A stretch of DNA of 64,000 bases from [Flexibacter] sp. ATCC 35103 (lineage in GTDB: Bacteria > Bacteroidota > Bacteroidia > Flavobacteriales > Flavobacteriaceae): contig NZ_MTQF01000001.1 in assembly GCF_001975985.1 (NCBI RefSeq), forward strand, positions 456,943 through 520,942, written 5' to 3'. Position numbers and translations under genes: made by a program. The notes under the pieces were generated by a model, which searched no databases, was not told where the DNA came from, and saw nothing but the letters and a program-made list of their open reading frames with translations. How positions within the stretch are numbered: position 1 is the stretch's first letter; every line of letters begins with the position of its first letter. Of this stretch, positions 46,901 to 54,643 are shown one piece after another.

Positions 46901-47163
46901 TATTCCTGATTTTGATATCCTACAAAAGTCACTAAAATTTTGTAAGGACCACCAATTCTCATATTTAAAATATTAAACCTTCCGTCTTCATTAGAAAGAG
47001 AAGAATATTTTGAACCCGTAGGAGTATGTATGGCGAGGATAGTTGCACCCGGCAAAAGTTCGTTGCCTGAACTTTTTACAATCCCCTTAATACTCGAAGT
47101 AGTTGTTTGCCCTGTAACCACAGTGGCAATAAAAACACATAATAAGGTTACGATTTTTTTCAT
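43993..47163 (-). CDS. TonB-dependent outer-membrane receptor with carboxypeptidase-like N-terminus
   Basis: I start it at ATG 47163-47161 (1056 residues), because the signal peptide MKKIVTLLCVFIATVVTGQ begins there and the -7 box at 47193-47200 would exclude a longer frame to 47205. After the signal come a CarboxypepD_reg-like beta domain (about 22-105, SIKGIVKSSGNELLPGATI), a plug domain (about 110-235, PYDVTLSGFTGASVNAVTKS) and a 22-strand barrel ending in the aromatic QFGIRYIF. It imports an unknown ligand with TonB energy. It resembles Oar-like proteins more than SusC, and no SusD gene is next to it. Confidence 0.9.
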   Translation of the reverse strand: MKKIVTLLCVFIATVVTGQTTTSSIKGIVKSSGNELLPGATILAIHTPTGSKYSSLSNEDGRFNILNMRIGGPYKILVTFVGYQNQEYNDVYLDLGKAFNLDVVLNDESQTLEEVKIVSKDKVFKSGKTGAETTIGRRELTALPTISRSAEDFTRLEPTASGGSFGGRNDQYNNYSLNGAIFNNPFGLDAATPGGQTGAQPISLDAIEQIQVATAPYDVTLSGFTGASVNAVTKSGTNEFHGTAYAFYRNQDLTGSKIKGEKIFVPSLEQTQAGFSLGAPIIKDKLFIFGNFEIDKRSDLGSNFIANNNDGVTGINESRVLESDLIAVSNALANLGYNTGAYQGFIHESNSSKGIIKVDWNINDNHKLAVIYNFLDASKDKPAHPTALGFRGPNASILQFQNSGYQINNKLSSFLLELNSKFSESVSNKLQAGYTHFNDYRDPFSTPAPVINIQDGAGSNYIIAGHEPFSINNTLDQKVIQITDNLTYTVGKHSFTFGSSFEKFKFANSFNLGGYDNFGNPNGYAGTFFTPYFTTQDFLDDAAKPYATSIIAQNLQYAQDTFNSKSQFAVGSDGGWKLAELNVGQLAFYAQDDFSVTEDFKLSLGLRIDKPLYFNTADLIQKYIDTDNGGAGRDNNIDYYDPDTGQAVKLISTNLPSDRILWSPRIGFNWDVKGNATSQLRGGSGIFTGRIPFVWLGNQVSGADDSFFQIMDPDYKWPQVWRTSLGYDHKFESNYILTFDFSYNKDINGVQVQNWGLKDPTGTLAGADARLIYTAADKGANNAYVMTNSNKGFAFNSSIKVQKNFDNGLYASVAYNYLVSKDVNSIEAEITGDAFAFNPALGNVNKDVLSNSKYGDNHRFIGVASKKWKYGSNDKWASTVSAFFEYAQGGRFNYTYGGDINNDGSAVNDLIYIPTTAEIGQMTFTGAGQAEAFEKYIEQDKYLKTRRGQYAERYGAISPWRGRCDFKFLQDYNFKVSSASEKKNTIQFSIDILNLGNLINSDWGVVQVPTSVQPIGVTVAGNTPTYTFTNTQTKTFSYDASLTSRWQMQFGIRYIF

Positions 47164-47192
47164 TTTCCTGGTTTTGAGTGAGTTATTCCTCT

Positions 47193-47200
47193 CAAAATTA
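47193..47200 (-). promoter_or_regulatory. -7 element of the TonB-dependent receptor gene
   Basis: TAATTTTG on the minus strand, about 30 nt before the chosen ATG and only 10 bp downstream of the terminator stem of the ribosomal operon. The -33 region would fall inside that hairpin. Confidence 0.5.
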
Positions 47201-47203
47201 GGC

Positions 47204-47235
47204 AAAAAAAAATCACTCCTAAGAGTGATTTTTAT
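47204..47235. terminator. Terminator of the rpsF-rpsR-rplI operon
   Basis: AATCACTC (47211-47218) and GAGTGATT (47223-47230) form an 8-bp stem with a 4-nt loop. Flanking A and T runs extend it. It lies 34 nt after the rplI stop. Confidence 0.88.
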
Positions 47236-47263
47236 ATTTTATTAACAAGAAGTTAACAAAATG

Positions 47264-47704
47264 TTATTTTTCAGCGATGATCTCGTATGGTAAATCAACA
47301 ATAACATCTCTGTGTAAACGGATGCTAGCTGAATATTTTCCTGTACGTTTTACGATACCGCTAGTAATGAATTTTCTGTCGATAGCGTTACCAGATTTCT
47401 CTAAAGCTTCAGCAATGTCGATGTTTGTGATAGAACCAAAAAGTTTCTCTCCACCAGCTTTTGCAGTAAGTTTAATCTCAAGAGCTTTTAAAGTTTCAGC
47501 TAATGCTTTTGCATCAGCAACAACTTTAGCTTCTTTGTGAGCTCTTTGTTTTAGGTTTTCAGCCAAAACTTTTTTAGCAGAAGGAGTTGCTAAAGCAGCA
47601 AAACCTTGAGGGATTAAAAAGTTACGTCCGTAACCCGCTTTTACAGTAACTACATCATCTTTAAATCCTAGATTCTGTACGTCTTGTTTTAAAATAAGTT
47701 CCAT
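47264..47704 (-). CDS. rplI: 50S ribosomal protein L9
   Basis: A 146-residue L9: N-terminal 23S-binding domain (MELILKQDVQNLGFKDDVVT, GYGRNFLIPQGFA), a connecting helix and the C-terminal domain (KLFGSITNIDIAEALEK, HRDVIVDLPYEI). It is the last gene of the rpsF-rpsR-rplI operon, the normal bacterial order, here without ssb or dnaB between the genes. The terminator follows directly. Confidence 0.98.
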   Translation of the reverse strand: MELILKQDVQNLGFKDDVVTVKAGYGRNFLIPQGFAALATPSAKKVLAENLKQRAHKEAKVVADAKALAETLKALEIKLTAKAGGEKLFGSITNIDIAEALEKSGNAIDRKFITSGIVKRTGKYSASIRLHRDVIVDLPYEIIAEK

Positions 47705-47771
47705 GTTGTTGTCCTTATATTTGAGAAGTTAGGTTCCATCTTACCGGAAACCAACAACTTTGTTTTTAATA

Positions 47772-48068
47772 TTATTTTAATAAATCGGCCACGTATGGCA
47801 TTAAAGCTAAGTGACGAGCTCTTTTTACAGCTACAGAAACTTTTCTTTGGTATTTTAATGAAGTTCCAGTTAAACGACGAGGAAGAATTTTTCCTTGCTC
47901 ATTAACGAATTTCAATAAGAAATCAGCATCTTTATAATCAATATATTTGATTCCTGATTTTTTGAAACGACAATACTTTTTAGTTTTGTTAGTTTCAATG
48001 TTTAAAGGCGTTAAATATCTGATATCTCCGTCTTTTTTTCCTTTTGCAGATTGTTCGATTGTAGACAT
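47772..48068 (-). CDS. rpsR: 30S ribosomal protein S18
   Basis: A 98-residue S18, slightly long at the N-terminus for the family. The conserved RNA-binding part includes [34 protein letters not shown] and [12 protein letters not shown]. It pairs with S6 on the platform of the small subunit, and the genes are adjacent (5-nt gap after rpsF). The start ATG at 48068 sits just after the rpsF stop. Confidence 0.98.
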
Positions 48069-48073
48069 AATAA

Positions 48074-48415
48074 TTACGCTTTAGTAGATTTTAATTTAGC
48101 TCTTCTTCTCTCCGCCCATGAAATAGCATGTTTGTCTAAACTTACAGTTAAGAAACGCATAACTCTTTCGTCACGTCTAAATTCAGTTTCAAAAGCAATT
48201 AGAACTTCTCCTGCTACTTTGAATTCGAATAAATGGTAAAAACCACTTTTTTTGTTTTGGATTTCGTAAGCCATTTTTTTCAGACCCCAATCCTCTTTTG
48301 ATACCATTTCAGCTCCTCTACTAGTAAGAAATTCTTCAAATTTCGTTACTGTTTCCTTCACCTGAACCTCAGATAAAACGGGATTTAAAATGAAAACAGT
48401 TTCATAATGATTCAT
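48074..48415 (-). CDS. rpsF: 30S ribosomal protein S6
   Basis: A 113-residue S6 with the beta-alpha-beta fold ([61 protein letters not shown]). It heads the operon with rpsR and rplI. A near-perfect promoter (48447-48476) starts the transcript about 25 nt before the ATG. Confidence 0.98.
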
Positions 48416-48446
48416 AAATACAATATTTATTTGTTAAAATTGGGTG

Positions 48447-48476
48447 CAAAAGTAACCATAAAATTTATATATACAA
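48447..48476 (-). promoter_or_regulatory. Promoter of the rpsF-rpsR-rplI operon
   Basis: On the minus strand TTG (48476-48474), 19 nt, TACTTTTG (48454-48447): an exact match to TTG-N19-TAnnTTTG and among the best promoters in the window, as expected for a ribosomal operon. Confidence 0.82.
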
Positions 48477-48592
48477 CACTTTTTTGCTTTTATTCGTTGT
48501 AAAGTAAAAAACACAGGGCGATTTTAGTTTTTTTTACAAAAAAATAATACATTTACTACTGCTATCCTGAATTTATTCTAAATTTTAATGTT

Positions 48593-49291
48593 ATGAAACT
48601 AAACTGTGTTGTTGTTGATGATAGTTCTATACAAAGGACCATTATTGCAAAATTAGTTAATAATCACCCAGGTTTGCACTTAATCGGGGATTTTTCTAAT
48701 GCAATAGAAGCAAAAAGCTGTATTTCTCTAAATAATATCGACTTAATATTTCTTGATATAGAAATGCCTGTTATTAATGGATTTGACTTTCTTGACGGCC
48801 TGAAATCTAAGCCGCAAATTATATTTATTACTTCTAAAGCTGAGTATGCTTTAAAAGCTTTTGATTATGACGCAACTGATTATCTTCAAAAACCTATTGC
48901 AGTAGATCGCTTTAATGCTTCTGTTAAGAGAGCAATAGACATGCATTTACTTAAAAAAGATGTAAAAGAAGAAGAGGGCGAACATATTTTTATTAAAAGT
49001 AATCTAAAAAAACTTAAAATTTTCACGGCAAAAATCAAATGGATTGAAGCATTTGGAGATTATGTGAGAGTAGTTACCGAAGATGATAGCAATTTGGTAT
49101 TGTCAACAATGAAATCTTTTGAAAATGACTTATCAAAAGAAAAGTTCATTCGTGTGCATAAGTCTTATATTATTAATATTGATAAGGTTGAACGCTTCAA
49201 TAGCAAATTTGCCGAAATCGGTATTACCAAAATTCCATTAAGCCGAAACAAAAAAGAAGATTTAGTCAAAGCATTGTCAACGTCCTCATAA
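48593..49291 (+). CDS. LytTR-family response regulator
   Basis: A 232-residue regulator with a receiver domain (VVDDSSIQRTI, phosphoacceptor D55 in LIFLDIEMPVING, Lys in LQKPIAV) and a C-terminal LytTR DNA-binding domain (about 130-228, KIKWIEAFGDYVRVV, FIRVHKSYIINIDKVERF, IPLSRNKKEDL). It binds promoter DNA through beta strands. No histidine kinase is adjacent, so its partner is elsewhere in the genome. It ends exactly one base before the convergent priA gene ends, with no visible terminator between. Confidence 0.92.
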   Translation: MKLNCVVVDDSSIQRTIIAKLVNNHPGLHLIGDFSNAIEAKSCISLNNIDLIFLDIEMPVINGFDFLDGLKSKPQIIFITSKAEYALKAFDYDATDYLQKPIAVDRFNASVKRAIDMHLLKKDVKEEEGEHIFIKSNLKKLKIFTAKIKWIEAFGDYVRVVTEDDSNLVLSTMKSFENDLSKEKFIRVHKSYIINIDKVERFNSKFAEIGITKIPLSRNKKEDLVKALSTSS

Positions 49292-51742
49292 TTAATAAAA
49301 ATCGACATTCGCAATCACTTTTATAGCCCGATACTGAGCCACAGCTTCAAAACTATTCATCATTTTCTGAATAGTTTTTTTTGTACTTCCCAACGGCAAA
49401 TTCTGCGGAATTTTTATCAAAATTGTTCTGATATATTCGTTTCTTATCCTGCTGATTGCAGGTTCTTCAGGTCCTAATACAGGCATAGACAAGTTTTGAC
49501 TTAAAACCTGATACAGCCACATTGAACCTTCTTTTAATTTATCAAATTCACGATGCTTTAATGTTAGCTTTATAATCCTGAAATAAGGCGGATATTTATA
49601 AATCTGGCGATCATACAATTGCTCTTTATACATACCCATATAATTATGGTGCGTAACTTGCTGAATTGTATTATGATTTGGATTATAGGTCTGAATCACA
49701 ACTTTTCCTTGTTTTTCAGATCTTCCGGCTCTTCCAGCTACTTGTGTCATCATTTGAAAACTGCGCTCAAAGGCCCTGAAATCCGGATGATGAAGCATAT
49801 TGTCAGCATTCATAATTCCTACCAGACTAACATTATCAAAATCTAAACCTTTAGCAAGCATTTGTGTCCCGACCAGAATATCGATTTCACGATTTTTAAA
49901 AGAGTCAATTATTTTCTCGAAACCAAACTTACCACGAGTAGTATCCTGATCCATTCTACCGGTTTTGGCCTTAGGAAAAAGCGAAACCAATTCCTGTTCT
50001 ATTTGCTCTGTACCAAATCCTTTTGTTGTTAAATCAATACTCGAACAACTATGGCAATGCGTTGGCTTTGCAATCGAATAACCGCAATAATGGCAACGCA
50101 ATTGGTTTTTATGTTTATGAAAAGTCAAACTAACATCGCATTGCTGACAATGCGGCACATGCCCACAGGTCAGACATTCTATTATTGGTGAATATCCTCT
50201 TCTGTTTTGAAACAAAATCACTTGTTCACCCAAAGACAAAGCTTCAGCAATTTCTTCGATTAAAACATCACTGAAATGTCCCGTCATTCTTTTCCTGAAA
50301 TGCTTATCGGCTAAATCGACCAGAACAATTTCAGGCATTCTAACATTATTGTAACGTTCTGTAAGCGTAACTAAACCGTATTTATCTGTTTGTGTATTAA
50401 AATAGGTTTCAATACTTGGAGTTGCAGATCCCAGCAGAACTTTTGCATTATGAAAATTAGCCAAAACAATAGCCGCATCCCTCGCATGATAACGCGGCGC
50501 AGGATCTGTTTGCTTAAAAGTCTGTTCGTGTTCTTCATCAACAATTAGCAATCCTAAATTATTAAAAGGAAGAAACAAAGAGGATCTTGCCCCTATTACA
50601 ATCTGAGCCTTATCAGCATTTTCAAGTGTTTGTTTCCAAACCTCAACTCTTTCGTTATTGCTGTATTTAGAATGAAAAACCGCTACTTTATCACCAAAAT
50701 AAAAACGCAAACGTGATACTAATTGGGTCGTAAGAGCAATTTCCGGCAATAAATAGAGAATTTGTTTTCCGGTTGCCAGGTATTCTTCAATTAATTTAAT
50801 ATAAATTTCTGTTTTCCCGCTTGACGTTACACCATGAAGCAAACAAACTTCTTTCTCTATAAAACTATTTTTAATAGATTCAAAAGCACTATTTTGGGCT
50901 TCGCTCAATAGTAATTGCTTATCACTTGCCTGACCGGTAAATGAAACACGATCATGCTGCAAAAGATATTCTTCAAAAATTTCCTTATCAATTAAAGCTT
51001 TTACAACAGCCGAAGATGAATTTGATACCTCAACCAGTTTTTTTACTGTAATTGGTTTCTTTTCAGAAGCCATAAGCTGAAAATAAGCCAAAACAATTTC
51101 TTTTTGTTTATTAGCACTTTTCAAAACTTCTAACAATTGCCCCAAGCCATTCTCTGATTCGTATTGAGCATGTAATTTTACATATCGAACCAATTTAGGC
51201 TTATAAATTTCTTTCATTTCCTCCTCTAAAACAATGATATCTTTATCCATCATTTTTTGAAGAATTGGAAAAATATTCTTTTTATTTAGTATCGAAATAA
51301 TTTCCTGAACTTTCAGCGAACTTTGATGATGCAATGCTTCATAAATCAAGAATTCATCATCAGAAAGTTCAGAATCATTTACTACGATTTCTGCTTTAAG
51401 TGAAACTATGGTTTCACTTTCCAGTAATAATCCAGTTGGGAAAGCACCGCGATATACATCACCAATGCCACACATATAATAAGTTGCCACCCAAAGCCAG
51501 TGTTTAATCTGGATTTCGGTCGCGATAGGTTTTTCGTCTAATATTTGATGAATTTCTTTAGCATCATAAAGGGTTGGTTTATTTTGATGAATATCAATAA
51601 CCAACGCCGTATATATTTTACTTTTTCCAAAAGGCACCGCAACCCGCATTCCTTTTTTAATGAAATGAAATTCGGCCTCAGAAATACGATAAGTAAAGGT
51701 TTTCGCTAAAGAAAGCGGTAGAACAACTTCGACAAAAAACAT
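49292..51742 (-). CDS. priA: Primosomal protein N' (replication-restart helicase PriA)
   Basis: PriA recognises stalled or collapsed forks and reloads the replisome. The 816-residue protein has an N-terminal DNA-binding domain, the DEAH-type helicase with Walker A GVTSSGKT and box II VDEEHEQTFK, and the zinc-binding insert with paired cysteines (ECLTCGHVPHCQQCD, RCHYCGY, HCHSC). Downstream are GFGTEQIEQEL and TQVAGRAGR (motif VI). It is longer than E. coli PriA (about 730) mainly in the region between the N-terminal domain and the helicase. It lies 33 nt after hepT. Confidence 0.96.
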   Translation of the reverse strand: MFFVEVVLPLSLAKTFTYRISEAEFHFIKKGMRVAVPFGKSKIYTALVIDIHQNKPTLYDAKEIHQILDEKPIATEIQIKHWLWVATYYMCGIGDVYRGAFPTGLLLESETIVSLKAEIVVNDSELSDDEFLIYEALHHQSSLKVQEIISILNKKNIFPILQKMMDKDIIVLEEEMKEIYKPKLVRYVKLHAQYESENGLGQLLEVLKSANKQKEIVLAYFQLMASEKKPITVKKLVEVSNSSSAVVKALIDKEIFEEYLLQHDRVSFTGQASDKQLLLSEAQNSAFESIKNSFIEKEVCLLHGVTSSGKTEIYIKLIEEYLATGKQILYLLPEIALTTQLVSRLRFYFGDKVAVFHSKYSNNERVEVWKQTLENADKAQIVIGARSSLFLPFNNLGLLIVDEEHEQTFKQTDPAPRYHARDAAIVLANFHNAKVLLGSATPSIETYFNTQTDKYGLVTLTERYNNVRMPEIVLVDLADKHFRKRMTGHFSDVLIEEIAEALSLGEQVILFQNRRGYSPIIECLTCGHVPHCQQCDVSLTFHKHKNQLRCHYCGYSIAKPTHCHSCSSIDLTTKGFGTEQIEQELVSLFPKAKTGRMDQDTTRGKFGFEKIIDSFKNREIDILVGTQMLAKGLDFDNVSLVGIMNADNMLHHPDFRAFERSFQMMTQVAGRAGRSEKQGKVVIQTYNPNHNTIQQVTHHNYMGMYKEQLYDRQIYKYPPYFRIIKLTLKHREFDKLKEGSMWLYQVLSQNLSMPVLGPEEPAISRIRNEYIRTILIKIPQNLPLGSTKKTIQKMMNSFEAVAQYRAIKVIANVDFY

Positions 51743-51775
51743 GTATGTATTTTAAAAGATTTGAATAATTGAAAA

Positions 51776-52114
51776 TTATTCTGAAAGCATTTTTTCTACT
51801 TCAGCTTTAAGAATTGGAAGTTGCTTGATAACAATTCCCCAAATAACTTCATCAGATACTGAGTCATAACCATGAATTATTCTATTTCTTACAGCAACAA
51901 TTTTTCGCGAATCTGAAATTTGAATTTCATTGTTTTCTTTTAAAATTCTATTCATTGCCTCGCCAATAATTTCTATATTCCGCTCCACAGCACGTTTAGT
52001 ACGCAAGTCTTTTTGATAATTTTGAAATTGCATGGATTGATTCACAAAATAACTTTCAATTTCATTTATAGAACTCAAAATATCAAACAGCCAGGTTTTA
52101 ATATTACTATCCAT
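51776..52114 (-). CDS. hepT: HepT-like ribonuclease toxin (type VII TA)
   Basis: A 112-residue all-helical HEPN protein of the DUF86/HepT family. The catalytic and AMPylation motif RX4HXY is present as RNRIIHGY. In characterised pairs HepT is an RNase toxin that is inactivated when MntA attaches AMP to the tyrosine of this motif. Here the two genes overlap by 8 nt, antitoxin first. Other typical segments are SINEIESYFVNQS and RNIEIIGEAMNRI. The family assignment is strong; the toxin role is inferred from the family. Confidence 0.88.
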   Translation of the reverse strand: MDSNIKTWLFDILSSINEIESYFVNQSMQFQNYQKDLRTKRAVERNIEIIGEAMNRILKENNEIQISDSRKIVAVRNRIIHGYDSVSDEVIWGIVIKQLPILKAEVEKMLSE

Positions 52115-52406
52115 AAATTAATTGTCTTTGTTTTTCGAGATTTTGTTTGAAATAGGGATTTTTAATTGCTTTTTCTTCCAATAAATCAACTGGGCGTTTT
52201 AAAACATCCTCTAATGAAAATTTAAGATCAAAATAATTGTCGGCGTAATCCAAAACATCAAAAGATTGAAAATCAACAACCAAGTCAACATCACTTTTAT
52301 CACTAAAATCATCAGTAAGCACTGAACCAAAAGCATACAAAGCCTTTACCTTGTGACTTATGCAAAGTTTCGATATATCCAGTAAATGATGTTCTAAAAA
52401 ATTCAT
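52107..52406 (-). CDS. mntA: MntA-like nucleotidyltransferase antitoxin (type VII TA)
   Basis: A 99-residue minimal nucleotidyltransferase with the GSX10DXD motif: the GS of YAFGSVLTDD is followed after ten residues by DVD in KSDVDLVVDF. MntA antitoxins transfer AMP from ATP to HepT. It overlaps hepT by 8 nt and precedes it, which should ensure co-translation. It lies 36 nt after the metallo-beta-lactamase gene and may be read from the same transcript. Confidence 0.88.
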   Translation of the reverse strand: MNFLEHHLLDISKLCISHKVKALYAFGSVLTDDFSDKSDVDLVVDFQSFDVLDYADNYFDLKFSLEDVLKRPVDLLEEKAIKNPYFKQNLEKQRQLIYG

Positions 52407-52441
52407 TAATCTCTAATTTTATTTCAAATATAAGCAAAAAA

Positions 52442-53194
52442 TTACTTTTTACCTGACATCTTACCGGAAACCAAATTATAATCCTGAACTAATTTCAGCG
52501 TATGTTTTAAAGACGTAACATCACTCCAATCTTCGTGACCCGGAATAATATAGATTGGATTTTTAAATTTTGCCTGTACTTTTTTAATCGATTTTTCCCA
52601 TTCTTTTACATCAGAATCCGCTAAATAGCCCAAATCTTTCGCACTTGCACTTTTAATAAAACAAGCCCCGTAAAGTACTTTTTCTTTATTAAACCAAACA
52701 ATAATATTATCCTGCGCATGACCTTTACCAGGATAATAAACCTGAAAAGTATGCTGTCCTACAGTAAAAGTAGTATCATTTGGGATGATAAATTCTGCTC
52801 TCTTTTTACCTTCTTTTTCAAGAATCTGATCGGTTAATTTTATCGTATAGGTTTTTATTCCTTTTTGTTTATAAAATCCCAAACCTCCAGCTCTGTCATC
52901 ATGAGAATGTGTTGCAAAACACATCACAACATCTTTATTATGTCTTGCTTTAATTGTATCTAACAAAGGCTGAAACTGCGTTTCATCCCAAGGAGCATCA
53001 AACAACACAACTCCTTTATTAGTAACGAGATACAAGGCATTTGCCGAAATCAGCATTCCGTTATAATCATGAAACGTTTTATAAACATAAAAGTCACCTG
53101 TAAGATGACTTATTTGTAATGGCGAATTCTTAGTTTGTCCAAAACTATTGGACAAGATTACTAAGAACAAAAGTATCGATGCTAACTTTCGCAT
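52442..53194 (-). CDS. Subclass B1 metallo-beta-lactamase
   Basis: This 250-residue periplasmic enzyme has a signal peptide (LASILLFLVILSNSFGQ) and the full B1 zinc set: H96, H98 and D100 in THSHDD, H159 in GKGHAQDN, C178 in GACFIKS and H220 in IPGHEDW. It should hydrolyse penicillins, cephalosporins and carbapenems using two zinc ions. It resembles the chromosomal flavobacterial enzymes (JOHN-1, IND, BlaB). The surrounding genes are ordinary core genes with similar base composition, so it looks resident rather than recently acquired. Activity is not proven by sequence. Confidence 0.9.
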   Translation of the reverse strand: MRKLASILLFLVILSNSFGQTKNSPLQISHLTGDFYVYKTFHDYNGMLISANALYLVTNKGVVLFDAPWDETQFQPLLDTIKARHNKDVVMCFATHSHDDRAGGLGFYKQKGIKTYTIKLTDQILEKEGKKRAEFIIPNDTTFTVGQHTFQVYYPGKGHAQDNIIVWFNKEKVLYGACFIKSASAKDLGYLADSDVKEWEKSIKKVQAKFKNPIYIIPGHEDWSDVTSLKHTLKLVQDYNLVSGKMSGKK

Positions 53195-53210
53195 TTTATT
53201 TTTTATAAAA

Positions 53211-53642
53211 TTAATTCTTCACTCGGGCCCAATATTGCGTTCTTCCCATAATAGAAATTCCAACATAACCACGAAGCTTTAGTTTATCAGCTGAGTCCAG
53301 CGTGATATAACATTTGTATTTTTTACCGTTAGTAGGATCTAAAATCGTTCCTCCGCTATATTCATCACCATCTTTTTTAAGTCCGTTGATAATTACCAAA
53401 CCTAAAATGGGCTTATTTTTATCTGCACCATCACATTTTACACATAAATCTTTTTTATGATCGGCACGAAGTATTTCTACTACTTTACCATATATTTTTC
53501 CGGATTTCTCATAAATCTCTACAACTGATTTTGCTTCTCCTGTTTCATCGTCAATTGTTTTCCACTTTCCAATAACACTTTGAGCTTGTATTGTGCTTAA
53601 TGCAAAGAAAAAAACACCAATAGTTAACATCCAATTTTTCAT
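53211..53642 (-). CDS. DUF2147 periplasmic protein
   Basis: A 143-residue secreted protein with the signal MKNWMLTIGVFFFALSTIQAQ and a DUF2147 beta-sandwich: VIGKWKTIDDETGEAKSVVE, GKIYGKVVEI, PILGLVIINGLKKDGDEYSGG and LRGYVGISIMGRTQYW. A C-x-x-C pair in KDLCVKCDGADKNKP is also typical of the family. The function is unknown. It starts one base before the YihY stop, so translation is coupled, and the beta-lactamase follows 16 nt later. Confidence 0.85.
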   Translation of the reverse strand: MKNWMLTIGVFFFALSTIQAQSVIGKWKTIDDETGEAKSVVEIYEKSGKIYGKVVEILRADHKKDLCVKCDGADKNKPILGLVIINGLKKDGDEYSGGTILDPTNGKKYKCYITLDSADKLKLRGYVGISIMGRTQYWARVKN

Positions 53643-53643
53643 A

Positions 53644-54567
53644 TTATTTATCTTTTTTTTGTTTTAATTTTCTGATAGAAGCATTCAATTCGAACCCCAA
53701 AAGCAGAATCATACAGTTTATCCAAATATAAAACATTAGAATTAATAATGTACCAATTGAACCATAAAGTTCGTTGTATTTTGAGAATTTTATAACCCAA
53801 ATCCCAAAAAAGAACGAAGATATAACAATTAAGATCGTTGTAAAAACAGATCCAATACTTATAAAAGGTACTTTATTATATTGTTTTGTACCATAACGCA
53901 ATAATATTGAAGATGTTATCAAAATCATTAAGATCACAAACAAATATCGTCCTAAAATAATCAACGGAATACGATCACTAAGAACATCCTGAATAATTGT
54001 TTTTTGAATAAATACCTCAAAAACAACAATAGTAGCAACTGTTACAAACAATATTATAGTCATGACAAGCGATATCGCCAATGCTACCAAATATTGACTA
54101 AAAAATCCACGTTTATCAAAAACATGTTTCGAGGATTCAAACCCGCTTAAAATTCCATTAATACCATTTGCCATCAAAAATATAGAAAGCAAAAAACCTG
54201 ACGAAAGTAATCCTGAGTGACTATTATTTAAGATATCACTAATAATTTTACTAATGGCATCATAGGTATTTGGAGGAACACTTTGCTGCACGAACTGCAG
54301 AAAATCTGCCTGAAAATTTTCTATTGGAATAAACGGAATCAAGTTTAAAATAAACAGTGCAAAAGGAAACAAGGCCATAAAAAAACTAAACGAAACCGCA
54401 CTTGCATGATACGAAAATGCACCTTCGAGAATACCCATTGTATACATTTCAAGCAAATCATATAGGGAAAATCCTTCCAGCCAAGGCAGTTTTATTCTCT
54501 TTAAAAGCCGGGCAAGAGTACGTATTACAGGAAGCTTTTCAATCCGATCTTCTATCTCTTGAGACAT
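53644..54567 (-). CDS. YihY/BrkB-type integral membrane protein
   Basis: A 307-residue protein with six transmembrane helices and the family's FSYHASAVSFSFFMALFPFA at about residue 55, plus a C-terminal ILMFYIWINCMILLLGFELN helix. The role of YihY/BrkB proteins is still unsettled; early reports of RNase BN activity were wrong. The C-terminus is lysine-rich (KLKQKKDK). It is followed by DUF2147 with a 1-nt gap. Confidence 0.9.
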   Translation of the reverse strand: MSQEIEDRIEKLPVIRTLARLLKRIKLPWLEGFSLYDLLEMYTMGILEGAFSYHASAVSFSFFMALFPFALFILNLIPFIPIENFQADFLQFVQQSVPPNTYDAISKIISDILNNSHSGLLSSGFLLSIFLMANGINGILSGFESSKHVFDKRGFFSQYLVALAISLVMTIILFVTVATIVVFEVFIQKTIIQDVLSDRIPLIILGRYLFVILMILITSSILLRYGTKQYNKVPFISIGSVFTTILIVISSFFFGIWVIKFSKYNELYGSIGTLLILMFYIWINCMILLLGFELNASIRKLKQKKDK

Positions 54568-54643
54568 AATTTTTAGATTTTTGGATTACTGGATTGTTGG
54601 ATTGTTGAAATTAACAACTAAGAATTAATAACTAACAATTAAA

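Noticed and set aside
52442..53194. Recently acquired resistance gene
   Set aside because: No mobile element, integron site or shift in base composition around it; this enzyme type is intrinsic in flavobacteria.
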